DNA from: Flavobacteriales bacterium
GTDB taxonomy: Bacteria; Bacteroidota; Bacteroidia; Flavobacteriales_E; Vicingaceae
Assembly: GCA_905339165.1 (NCBI GenBank)
Contig: CAJPFH010000031.1
Span: 1-64,000 of the forward strand
Direction of reading: 5' to 3'
Length of the DNA: 64,000 nucleotides
Under the pieces are notes generated by a model that worked only from the letters and a program-made list of their open reading frames with translations, did not search any database and had not been told where the DNA came from. Below are positions 1 through 7,621 of this stretch, one piece after another. The position numbers were made by a program, and so were the translations under genes. Position 1 is the stretch's first letter. Each line of letters opens with the position of its first letter.

Positions 1-195
1 ATCGCTCATTGCAAAACAAGTTTCCCAACCATTTGACATACCAGTGGTGTCTGCAACGGCTGTTCCAGAACTAAAGTCTAAGCCTGCACCATAGCCAAAA
101 TACCAGTGCATAGTGCGTTTAATATCGGGGTTTTGGGCAAATAATCTAATGCCTACACACAGGCAAATGCAAAAAACAAAAAAGGATTTATTCAT
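1..195 (-). CDS. Secreted protein, N-terminal fragment (runs off the window edge)
   Basis: An open frame starts at an ATG (complement of 193-195) and stays open to base 1. The first ~20 residues form a signal peptide (MNKSFFVFCICLCVGIRLFA, then Q-N-P). The mature start contains HWYFGYGAGLDFSSG, a motif I know from the beginning of large Bacteroidota T9SS-exported, gliding-associated proteins. Only 65 residues are visible, so the domain content and sorting signal lie outside the window. The call as a secreted protein is firm; assignment to the T9SS cargo class is inference from the motif. Confidence 0.7.
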   Translation of the reverse strand, partial: MNKSFFVFCICLCVGIRLFAQNPDIKRTMHWYFGYGAGLDFSSGTAVADTTGMSNGWETCFAMSD

Positions 196-261
196 AATTA
201 TATGGTTTTAAAATTTCACTTTTCTTTGTTCACCTAACCAAGAAAGCAGAAAAAAGGTTGG

Positions 262-294
262 GGAGGTATGGCTTATGTATTCATAAGCACCTCC
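262..294. repeat. Strong hairpin in intergenic DNA
   Basis: The arms GGAGGT (262-267) and ACCTCC (289-294), then GCTTATG (271-277) and CATAAGC (282-288), pair around a TATT loop with a 3-nt ATG bulge. T-rich sequence follows on the plus strand (TTTCTTTT) and an A-run precedes it, so it could act as a terminator-like structure on either strand. No gene visibly ends into it, so a palindromic repeat element is equally possible. Confidence 0.55.
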
Positions 295-305
295 TTTCTT
301 TTGTA

Positions 306-333
306 CCCCCCCCCTTGTACCTCTCAAGAGGGG
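306..333. repeat. C9 homopolymer and adjoining inverted repeat
   Basis: A run of nine C (306-314) leads into CCCCTTG (311-317), which pairs with CAAGAGGGG (325-333) with one bulged A. TTGTACC occurs directly repeated at 301-307 and 315-321. The function is unknown; the homopolymer is a candidate slippage site. Confidence 0.5.
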
Positions 334-766
334 AAAACAAAGAACTAACTGTGTTAAAATTTATAGACTAAAGGTAAAACAAAATAAGGAATAAAAAAAT
401 ATTTTATTTTAAAATGAGGAGATTAGGTGTTTTTACTTAGCGAGGGGGGGGATTTGAAATATAAAAGAGGAGTTTCATTTTTCAAAAGTTTTAAACTTTG
501 AAAAAGTTTCTGCTTAAGTATTAGAAATAAACAGAAGATAAATTAATTTCAAGCGAATGCTTGAAACAGAGTTTTTTATACTTGGAGGATAATGGGTATT
601 TATAAATATGGTGTATTTTTATCTAATCTTTAACTTTACGACATAATATTTACATATACTTTAGGATAACAAACCGAAAAAGAAGAAATAGCGTATTCCC
701 TTCCTGTCACAACATAGGCCTTTACTAAGGCGGGTATGCGTCCTTTAAAAAATAAATTATGCATAA

Positions 767-1507
767 ATGAAAAGAAATAGAGCGAAATACATTTTTATCA
801 GCGTATTGTCTATGCTTTATTTTTTAAATAATACACGATCGCAAAATGTAAAAATTTGCGGTGCAGTTGTAGGAGAAGATGGGCAAACAACATTTAGCAA
901 TTTGCTAATTATAAATAAGAAAACAAATGTTGGCATATTTGGTAATTCAGATGGCACTTTTTGTGTAAATGTTCAAAAAAGCGATATCCTAATAATTTCA
1001 TCGGTAGGATATAATCGTTTTTATGTTTCGGTAACCGATTCTCTTGTAAAGGAAATTTACAATGTTAAAATAATGCTAAAAAAACTTTCGGTTGAATTAA
1101 AAGAGTTTGAAGTAATACCTCAGCGAGAGTTGGAACAAATACAAAAAGACATTGAGAAATTGGGGTACAATAAAAACGATTATGTGTTAAGTGGAATAAG
1201 CTCCTTTTATAGTCCTATTACATACTTGTTTCAAATGTATAACCGCACAGAAAGGGGCAAACGAATAGCTGCCGAAATGGAAAATAATGATATGCGGAGG
1301 GCTTTGCTTAAAGAATTACTGGAAAAGTATGTAGATGCAGATGTGCTTTTTATGCTTGACGAAGAGTTTGATGATTTTATTGATTTTTGTAATTTTTCTG
1401 ATGATATAATGAAGCAAAGCACCCAGTATGAATTTATAATGTTAGTTAAGTTAAAATACAAGCAATATAGGGAAGGGCGAGTTATTAACAGGGTACCCAA
1501 AAAATAA
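767..1507 (+). CDS. Carboxypeptidase-regulatory-like domain protein, secreted
   Basis: A 246-residue protein with an N-terminal hydrophobic segment (residues ~8-24, ending TRSQ) that looks like a signal peptide. Residues ~28-105 fit the CarboxypepD_reg-like beta-sandwich (PF13715): KICGAVVGEDGQTTFSNLLI, then GNSDGTFCVNV, and IISSVGY, the three landmarks of this fold. The C-terminal half (~115-246) is charged, predicted helical, and not recognised. In Bacteroidota this domain often sits at the start of TonB-dependent receptors or in stand-alone periplasmic proteins; no barrel follows here, so this is the stand-alone kind. The gene is separated by 87 bases from the next co-directional gene. The exact role is unknown. 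Confidence 0.72.
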   Translation: MKRNRAKYIFISVLSMLYFLNNTRSQNVKICGAVVGEDGQTTFSNLLIINKKTNVGIFGNSDGTFCVNVQKSDILIISSVGYNRFYVSVTDSLVKEIYNVKIMLKKLSVELKEFEVIPQRELEQIQKDIEKLGYNKNDYVLSGISSFYSPITYLFQMYNRTERGKRIAAEMENNDMRRALLKELLEKYVDADVLFMLDEEFDDFIDFCNFSDDIMKQSTQYEFIMLVKLKYKQYREGRVINRVPKK

Positions 1508-1594
1508 TACGGTTGTTTTTAATAACTAAACATATGGCAAACGTAACAAAAACCGAAAAAATGCGTTTCATTTGTACTCGTATAAAGAAATAAG

Positions 1595-2602
1595 ATGATA
1601 AAAAGGGTGTTGCATATCTTCGTTTTTAGTCCTTTGTTATTTACAGGAATAGCTGCCGGAACGGGCTTATCTATTGATTTTAAAATGCTCGAAACGAGTA
1701 CATCAACAAGTCCTATCAGAAAAATAGAAGTAGAAGGGTTGCATACGGAAACAGCTCATTTTTTAGTAGTGCCCGATTTATACACACAAGGCTGGGATAC
1801 CTTAAAACATCCTGCTTTTTGGAGAAGTATCATGAAGTTAGGAAAAGATTCGGGTATTTTAAGCATCATGAGTACCCGACAAATTGTGGGCGTATTTTCA
1901 GGAGATGAATGGGATGGAAAAACCGATTTATTCAGAACGGCATACCGAGACAGCATCCGAAAAATCTACCATTTAAGTGCAGAAGATCGAATTCTCTTTA
2001 CAAGAGGAAAAAGAGATTTCTACGACTTTGGGGGGGCGCTTCCAGGTATAGGGAAGGCTATTACCATTTTCGAAGAAAATAATACAGATCCTTTTTATGC
2101 TCAAGCCATTTTACTTATCGAAAGTCCCGGTAAGTGTGCTAAATCCAATGTAGGAGCATACGGTTCTTTTCAGATAATGAAAGAGGTAGCTAAAAATTTG
2201 GGTTTAAGGGTAGATAAATCAGTTGATGAACGGGAAGATTTTGAAAAATCGGCATGGGCTGCAGCTAAGTTGATACGCACTATATGTATTCCCGAATTAA
2301 ACAAAATACTAGATGATAAATGCATTGAATACACCGGTAATGAATTGTGGTATAAATTGCTTGTTTTGCATGTTTACCACGCAGGAGCAGGTAATGTAAA
2401 ACTGGCATTAAATAGTTTAAGCCCTGTAAGAGGTGGAATGGAAATGATTACCGGTCTTTGGAATACTTCGGCCGGAGGTTTTAGAAATGCTTCGCAAAAT
2501 TATTCGCAGTTGGCTTTGGCTTCATTTTTAGAGCTAGATGATATCATCAAAAGCAAATCTTCACTAGTGTACTATTGTCCCGAGCCTTGGGAAATAGAAT
2601 AA
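1595..2602 (+). CDS. Lytic transglycosylase-like (SLT-domain) protein
   Basis: A 335-residue protein with a short N-terminal hydrophobic export segment (residues ~5-25). The C-terminal half carries the goose-lysozyme/SLT signature: LLIESPGK with candidate catalytic Glu at residue 176, then VGAYGSFQIMKEV (equivalent of the G-A-x-G-L-x-Q-x-M motif) and VYHAGAGNV (equivalent of A-Y-N-A-G-x-G-N). Such enzymes cleave the MurNAc-GlcNAc bond of peptidoglycan in the periplasm with formation of 1,6-anhydroMurNAc. The N-terminal ~150 residues match no family I recognise and no LysM repeats follow. A G7 run lies in the coding sequence (2030-2036, codons for Gly-Gly-Ala). The family call is good; substrate and physiological role are inferred. 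Confidence 0.78.
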   Translation: MIKRVLHIFVFSPLLFTGIAAGTGLSIDFKMLETSTSTSPIRKIEVEGLHTETAHFLVVPDLYTQGWDTLKHPAFWRSIMKLGKDSGILSIMSTRQIVGVFSGDEWDGKTDLFRTAYRDSIRKIYHLSAEDRILFTRGKRDFYDFGGALPGIGKAITIFEENNTDPFYAQAILLIESPGKCAKSNVGAYGSFQIMKEVAKNLGLRVDKSVDEREDFEKSAWAAAKLIRTICIPELNKILDDKCIEYTGNELWYKLLVLHVYHAGAGNVKLALNSLSPVRGGMEMITGLWNTSAGGFRNASQNYSQLALASFLELDDIIKSKSSLVYYCPEPWEIE

Positions 2603-2631
2603 AGAAATAATATCATAGAACTGTTTGTGTT

Positions 2632-3471
2632 TTAATTACCCTTTAAAAAGTTTAATGTTTTTTCTAACACACTTTTGGCTTGGAAGCTTATTTCATTATC
2701 AAGGTGCGGATGGCTAATTCCAAAGGTGTGATTGGCTTTTTGTATTAAAAACAAGTTTGCAGAAGGATTCCATTTTTTTAGATTTTCGGCTTCTGAAAAA
2801 TGCACCGCTTCATCATGGGTGCCGTGTATTATCAAGTGTGGAATTTTCAATTTTTTCTCACACTTTTCTATGTTTAATCTTTCTTGGTTGCCAAGTAGCG
2901 TTTCTACAAAATTAAAATACATAGGCATTTTTTGCTTTGTGCGGGCATTTTCAACATAAACAACGCCATTCTTTTTCCATTCCTCAATATCGGACACTCT
3001 GCTTATAAAGTCGGAAACAGCTGCCCATGTAACTAACTTTTTTATGCGGGTATCTTCGCTTGCTTTTATTATGGCAATGCCTCCGCCACGGCTGTGACCA
3101 ATTAAAAAAATATGCTGAGTATTTACTTCAGATGCCGGTAATAAAGTGTTGGTGTTTATCCAGTTTAATACCGATTCAACATCGTTCAATTCTTTTATAT
3201 AATCATTGTTCCCAAAGGCTTCTAAATCCGGAAAATCGAGGGGTTGGTCAATGGTTCCACCGTTAAAAGAAAAGTTAAACTTAATGAATACGAATTCTTG
3301 CTGAATAAAGAAATTCATTATAAAATTAAAATGCCCCCAATCTTTAAATCCTTTAAATCCGTGTAAAAAAATAATAATTGGTTTGGGTTTATTGTTTTCT
3401 AAATAACCAATATCGGTAAGGATAGGTTTTTTGTTTAACCCCTCAATAGCAACATTTTTGAAAATACGCAT
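2632..3471 (-). CDS. Alpha/beta hydrolase (dienelactone-hydrolase-like)
   Basis: A 279-residue cytoplasmic protein with the alpha/beta hydrolase landmarks: FLHGFKGFKDWG (oxyanion loop region), nucleophile elbow GHSRGGG with Ser127, HGTHDEAVH carrying the candidate acid Asp, and KANHTFG carrying the catalytic His. The closest match from memory is the COG1073/prolyl-oligopeptidase-like esterase group. It begins one base after the stop of the upstream LTA-synthase-like gene, so the two are almost certainly co-transcribed. The natural substrate cannot be told from sequence. Confidence 0.85.
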   Translation of the reverse strand: MRIFKNVAIEGLNKKPILTDIGYLENNKPKPIIIFLHGFKGFKDWGHFNFIMNFFIQQEFVFIKFNFSFNGGTIDQPLDFPDLEAFGNNDYIKELNDVESVLNWINTNTLLPASEVNTQHIFLIGHSRGGGIAIIKASEDTRIKKLVTWAAVSDFISRVSDIEEWKKNGVVYVENARTKQKMPMYFNFVETLLGNQERLNIEKCEKKLKIPHLIIHGTHDEAVHFSEAENLKKWNPSANLFLIQKANHTFGISHPHLDNEISFQAKSVLEKTLNFLKGN

Positions 3472-3472
3472 T

Positions 3473-5344
3473 TTAATTATCTAAATAAGTTTGAAAAACG
3501 TGTTGTAAAAAATATTTTCCTTCTTTTATCAATGGAGTGTTGTGGGTTTCGTTGTTTGTGCTTAATTCATAGTAACGGTTTAGCGGATAGTCGTAAACAA
3601 AAAAGCCTTCGGGCTTTATCCAGCCTACGCCATCTACAATAGCGTAATAAGCAAATTCTTTAGAGGTATTGTTAAGTAAATTTTTACTGAAGGTGTATTC
3701 GGAGAAATCGGTATTTAGTTGGGCTAGTAGAGTGGCTGCCAAATCGGTTTGTGAGCCTAATTTATTTACAATAAGCCCCACAGAGGAAGAGTCTATTGCC
3801 GGGCCGAAAAATAACATGGGAATTTTACGATATGCGGGCGAGAAGAAAGGGTGGTTTTTAGGTGAATTATGGCTGTGGTCGGGAATAAATACAAAGAGAG
3901 TATTCTTATACCATTGTTGTTTTTTTGCTTCATTCATAAATACTCCAAGGCAACTATCGGCATACCAAACAGAGTTTACATATCCGTTTTCGTTTTCGCC
4001 CCATTGGTGAATGTACGGGCGAGGAATGTCGTATGGTGCATGTGAGCTGAGGTTAAAGGAAACGGAAAAAAAAGGTTCGGGTAATTTGCTGGTAATATGT
4101 ATTTTTTCTTTGTACATAAATTCGTCAGGAACACCCAGTTTACTGCTGTTGAGCAAAGGATTAAAATCTTTACCTTCCATAAGATAATCGAAATGATTGT
4201 ATACAATAAAGCTTTTAATATTGCCGTAAGTAAGTTGTCCGCCAAAAACAAACGAAGTGGAATACCCCTCTTTTTTTAGGGTTTTACCAAGACAAGGTAA
4301 CTCTTTGTATTTAGAAGGTTGAGAAATAATGGAAGTAGTAGGTTGTGCGGGGAATGCACTTAAGATAGCAGCCATACCTTGGTCGGAACGATCACCGCTT
4401 GCATATATATTTGAAAATAAAATTCCTTTTTTTGCCAAACTGTCAAAATGAGGTGTTACACCATGATAACCATTCAAAGAAGCTATTAAATCGGCACTCC
4501 ATCCCTCTAAAATAAAAAGTACAATGTTGGGTTTAGGGTGAGATAATACGGTCTGTCCGGAATCTTTATCGGAATAGAAGAGAGAGTCGACCACACTTTT
4601 TGCACGAATTGGAGTGGTAATGGAGTATGGGTTGTGGTTTAAATAATTAAAATTTTCTCTGATGCTGTGGCCTATATTCCAAAGAGAATTTACAGCAGTA
4701 TTGTTTAATGTATTGTTATGTGAATAATATACATCGCTTAGCTGAATGGGTATTTGTTGCCATCCGCCCCGAATGGAGAGTAATAAAAGAGGGGGGAAAG
4801 TAAAAAATAAAATGAAGAATGAAATAATTGGTTTTTCGGTTTTTAATGAGTTTGTGTGAATATATTTTCTGAAAAAAAAAATACCTATCAAAGAGAAGAT
4901 AAGAATGGCCAATGTAGATATCAGTAGTGTTTTTGTTCCGGCCGTTTGAATTACTTCGCTTGGATGTTGCAGGTATTTTAAGGCTTTGTAATGTAGTTTA
5001 ATGCCCCATTCTTTATAGATGTTTAATTCTGAAAACGTGATAATCATTACCAAAAAAAGCATTACCGAAACATAATAGAAATTTAGTTTATTAAAGAAAT
5101 TTATATTGGAAACAGAATAGAAAAGAGTAAGCAGGAAGGATACGGAAACAATGTACGATGTGGCCGATAAATCAATATATAATCCTTCGTAGAAGGCTCT
5201 GGAGATATGAAAAAATGATTCTTCAGATACTTTATAAAAGTGATAGATTAAAAATACACAACGAACAAAGAAAAATACAACAAGCCAAAACAAATACTGA
5301 TATACAAGATTTAGAGCGAGGCTTGCTACATGTTTATTTTTCAT
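3473..5344 (-). CDS. LTA-synthase-like sulfatase-family membrane protein
   Basis: A 623-residue protein. Residues 1 to about 215 hold about five membrane spans; the rest is an extracytoplasmic sulfatase/alkaline-phosphatase-fold domain. Visible landmarks are NIVLFILEGWSAD (first metal ligand, here Glu), the nucleophile region SGDRSDQG with a Ser around residue 319 where LtaS-type enzymes use Thr, and FIPDHSHN carrying the Asp-His metal ligands near the end. In Gram-positives the family polymerises glycerophosphate; Gram-negative relatives are phosphoethanolamine or phosphoglycerol transferases acting on lipids or glycans. Bacteroidota lack lipoteichoic acid, so transfer of a phospho-alcohol to an envelope glycan or lipid is the more likely role (inference). 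The gene leads a two-gene unit with the downstream hydrolase. Confidence 0.8.
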   Translation of the reverse strand: MKNKHVASLALNLVYQYLFWLVVFFFVRCVFLIYHFYKVSEESFFHISRAFYEGLYIDLSATSYIVSVSFLLTLFYSVSNINFFNKLNFYYVSVMLFLVMIITFSELNIYKEWGIKLHYKALKYLQHPSEVIQTAGTKTLLISTLAILIFSLIGIFFFRKYIHTNSLKTEKPIISFFILFFTFPPLLLLSIRGGWQQIPIQLSDVYYSHNNTLNNTAVNSLWNIGHSIRENFNYLNHNPYSITTPIRAKSVVDSLFYSDKDSGQTVLSHPKPNIVLFILEGWSADLIASLNGYHGVTPHFDSLAKKGILFSNIYASGDRSDQGMAAILSAFPAQPTTSIISQPSKYKELPCLGKTLKKEGYSTSFVFGGQLTYGNIKSFIVYNHFDYLMEGKDFNPLLNSSKLGVPDEFMYKEKIHITSKLPEPFFSVSFNLSSHAPYDIPRPYIHQWGENENGYVNSVWYADSCLGVFMNEAKKQQWYKNTLFVFIPDHSHNSPKNHPFFSPAYRKIPMLFFGPAIDSSSVGLIVNKLGSQTDLAATLLAQLNTDFSEYTFSKNLLNNTSKEFAYYAIVDGVGWIKPEGFFVYDYPLNRYYELSTNNETHNTPLIKEGKYFLQHVFQTYLDN

Positions 5345-5365
5345 TTTACAAAAGAGGTGGGTAAA

Positions 5366-7048
5366 TTATTTTACCAGTTTTTTGTATTTGAAACGTTGGG
5401 GTTGCTCGCCTAATCTTTTCTTTCTGTTTTCTTCATATTCCGTAAAACCGCCTTCGAAATAATAAACATTTCCTTCTCCTTCAAATGCTAAAATATGTGT
5501 ACAAACCCTGTCTAGGAACCAACGGTCGTGTGAAATAATGACGGCACAACCTGCAAAATTATCAATAGCTTCCTCTAAGGCTCTTAGGGTGTTTACATCA
5601 AGGTCGTTAGTGGGTTCGTCTAACAACAATACGTTCGATTCTTGTTTCAGGGCCATTGCCAGATGTAGGCGGTTTCTTTCTCCTCCAGAAAGAATTCCAA
5701 CTTTTTTACTTTGGTCTGTTCCGCTAAAGTTGAAGCGAGAAACGTAGGCTCTGGAGTTTATAGTTTTTCCTCCAATGTCCATGTTTTCATTGCCTCCGGA
5801 AATTACTTCCCAAACATTTTTTTCGGGGTTAATTTCTTTATGCATTTGGTCTACATATGAAATCACAACGGTGTTGCCAATTTTAAATTCTCCTGCATCG
5901 GGTTGTTCTTCTTTCATAATAAGGCGAAACAAACTAGTTTTTCCGGCACCGTTTGGACCAATAATGCCCACTACTCCGGCCGGAGGCAATTTAAAATTTA
6001 AATCATCGAAAAGCACTTTATCGCCAAAGGATTTAGCTACATGTATGGATTCAATGACTTCGTTACCAAGCCTTGGACCGTTAGGGATAAATATTTCCAG
6101 TTTAGCCTCTTTTTCTTTGGTTTCTTCGCCCAACATTTTTTCGTAATTGTTTATACGGGCTTTTGCTTTTGCTTGTCTTCCTTTAGGCGACATTCGAACC
6201 CATTCTAGTTCTCGTTCGAGGGTTTTTCTTCGTTTACTTTCTTGTTTTTCTTCTTGTGCAAGGCGTGTGGTTTTTTGTTCCAACCAACTGGTGTAGTTCC
6301 CTTTCCATGGAATACCTTCACCTCTATCCATTTCTAATATCCAACCGGCTACATTGTCTAAGAAATAACGGTCGTGTGTAATGGCAATAACGGTGCCCGG
6401 ATATTGTTTCAGATGTTGTTCCAACCAGTAAACTGATTCAGCATCGAGGTGGTTGGTAGGCTCATCTAACAACAGAATATCGGGTTGTTTTAGTAATAAG
6501 CGACAAAGAGCAACTCTTCTGCGTTCTCCACCCGAAAGGTTTTTAATCAGTGCATCGGAGGGTGGACATTGGAGGGCGTCCATAGCACGGTTTAGTTTTT
6601 GTTCTAATTCCCACCCTCCTACGGCATCAATTTTATCTTGCAGTTCGGCTTGGCGGGCAATGAGTTTATCCATTTTATCAGGATTATTCAGAATTTCCTC
6701 ATCTCCAAATTTATTATTTACCTCTTCAAATTCTTTCAGCAGGTCAACAATCTCTTGTGTTCCTTCCTGCACAATTTCCAATACGGTTCTAGTCTCATCA
6801 AGCTTTGGTTCTTGTTCTAAATACCCGATGGAGTACCCGGGCGAAAAAACGACTTCGCCTTCGTACGATTTTTCGGCTCCGGCAATAATTCGCATCAGAG
6901 TAGATTTACCAGAACCATTTAAGCCTATGATGCCTATTTTGGCACCGTAATAAAATGAGAGGTAAATATCTTTAATAATAGTTTTACCTGTGCTAAGGGT
7001 TTTGCTTACCTTAACCATTGAAAATATAATCTTCTTATCGTCTGACAT
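5366..7048 (-). CDS. ettA: Energy-dependent translational throttle protein EttA
   Basis: A 560-residue ABC-F protein with two nucleotide-binding domains in tandem and no membrane segments: Walker A GLNGSGKSTL and GPNGAGKTSL, signatures LSGGERRRV and LSGGERNRL, and Walker B LLLDEPTNHLD and LLLDEPTNDLD. Between them lies the charged linker (residues ~240-325) typical of ABC-F factors. Its length is close to E. coli EttA (about 555). EttA binds the ribosomal E site and gates entry into elongation according to the ATP/ADP ratio. The full length and order of motifs support EttA over Uup or EF-3. A TAATTTTG box lies upstream at 7075-7082. Confidence 0.93.
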   Translation of the reverse strand: MSDDKKIIFSMVKVSKTLSTGKTIIKDIYLSFYYGAKIGIIGLNGSGKSTLMRIIAGAEKSYEGEVVFSPGYSIGYLEQEPKLDETRTVLEIVQEGTQEIVDLLKEFEEVNNKFGDEEILNNPDKMDKLIARQAELQDKIDAVGGWELEQKLNRAMDALQCPPSDALIKNLSGGERRRVALCRLLLKQPDILLLDEPTNHLDAESVYWLEQHLKQYPGTVIAITHDRYFLDNVAGWILEMDRGEGIPWKGNYTSWLEQKTTRLAQEEKQESKRRKTLERELEWVRMSPKGRQAKAKARINNYEKMLGEETKEKEAKLEIFIPNGPRLGNEVIESIHVAKSFGDKVLFDDLNFKLPPAGVVGIIGPNGAGKTSLFRLIMKEEQPDAGEFKIGNTVVISYVDQMHKEINPEKNVWEVISGGNENMDIGGKTINSRAYVSRFNFSGTDQSKKVGILSGGERNRLHLAMALKQESNVLLLDEPTNDLDVNTLRALEEAIDNFAGCAVIISHDRWFLDRVCTHILAFEGEGNVYYFEGGFTEYEENRKKRLGEQPQRFKYKKLVK

Positions 7049-7074
7049 GGTTTGTATTAATTAATTTTAGCCTG

Positions 7075-7082
7075 CAAAATTA
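7075..7082 (-). promoter_or_regulatory. Candidate -7 box (TAATTTTG) for ettA
   Basis: The minus strand reads TAATTTTG, an exact match to the Bacteroidota TAnnTTTG -7 element, 26 bases before the ettA start codon. A matching TTG at the -33 position is not evident, so the assignment rests on the -7 box alone. Confidence 0.45.
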
Positions 7083-7204
7083 GTTAAACTATCTGATAGA
7101 ACACTTTTAGGTAAGTTTTTGATAGGTATCTTAAATTTTATTAAAAAATAAAATGATATATGTTTTAGGTATAATATTGCCCTTTAAAACGAATATAAAG
7201 GACG

Positions 7205-7531
7205 TTGACAAAAACAGTACAAACCGGAATTTCATTTCTACTATTGGTAAGTGTGTTTTCATTGATGCACTTTTCTGTTTATAGTAAAACGAAACTTTCT
7301 GCTGCCGAAAATACATGTACAACGGAATTTGTTTCTAAATTTTTAAAAAAAGAAACCCTAAAAGACTGCAACTTTTTTTCCCTAAAAAAGGTTTACATCG
7401 AAAATATCATATCCCACCAATATTTAGATTTTTTTATACATTCTTATTTAGCCACCTATATTGCTTTTTCCAGAAATATAGAAAAGCCAAAATTGTGTAT
7501 TCTTTACAAGCAGTATAAAGTTTACTGTTAA
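7205..7531 (+). CDS. Hypothetical small exported protein upstream of dabA
   Basis: The frame encodes 108 residues from a TTG start (AAAGGA lies two bases upstream) or about 88 from the ATG at 7265. The TTG form has a plausible signal sequence (residues ~8-27, ISFLLLVSVFSLMHFSVYS). The rest contains several Cys (CTTEF, DCNFF, KLCILY, final C) and no recognised domain. It lies 90 bases before dabA on the same strand and could share its transcript. Nothing beyond length, position and the hydrophobic start supports it, so it may be a chance frame in a leader region. Confidence 0.35.
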   Translation: MTKTVQTGISFLLLVSVFSLMHFSVYSKTKLSAAENTCTTEFVSKFLKKETLKDCNFFSLKKVYIENIISHQYLDFFIHSYLATYIAFSRNIEKPKLCILYKQYKVYC

Positions 7532-7621
7532 GACGTCTCATTCCCCTCTTTTTACCCATTAAAGTGCAGCATGTACTTAATAGGGAAATCTCACTAAACT
7601 TATATTTTGTTTTCAATTAGT

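Larger units (their letters stand above)
196..766. other. Intergenic stretch with hairpins and G/C homopolymers, no gene seen
   Basis: No convincing reading frame, tRNA or rRNA is visible in these 571 bases. The stretch separates two divergently transcribed genes, so promoters for both are expected here, but I do not see a clean TAnnTTTG box. It holds two hairpins (262-294 and 311-333), a C9 run at 306-314 and a G8 run at 444-451, all unusual in such AT-rich DNA. Confidence 0.6.

Noticed and set aside
262-294. Hairpin considered as a plain terminator
   Set aside because: No plus-strand gene ends before it and the minus-strand gene begins after it, so there is no transcript for it to end within view.
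6453-6950. 165-codon plus-strand frame opposite ettA
   Set aside because: It is a shadow of the conserved ettA coding strand, and the translation is rich in Ser with no motif.
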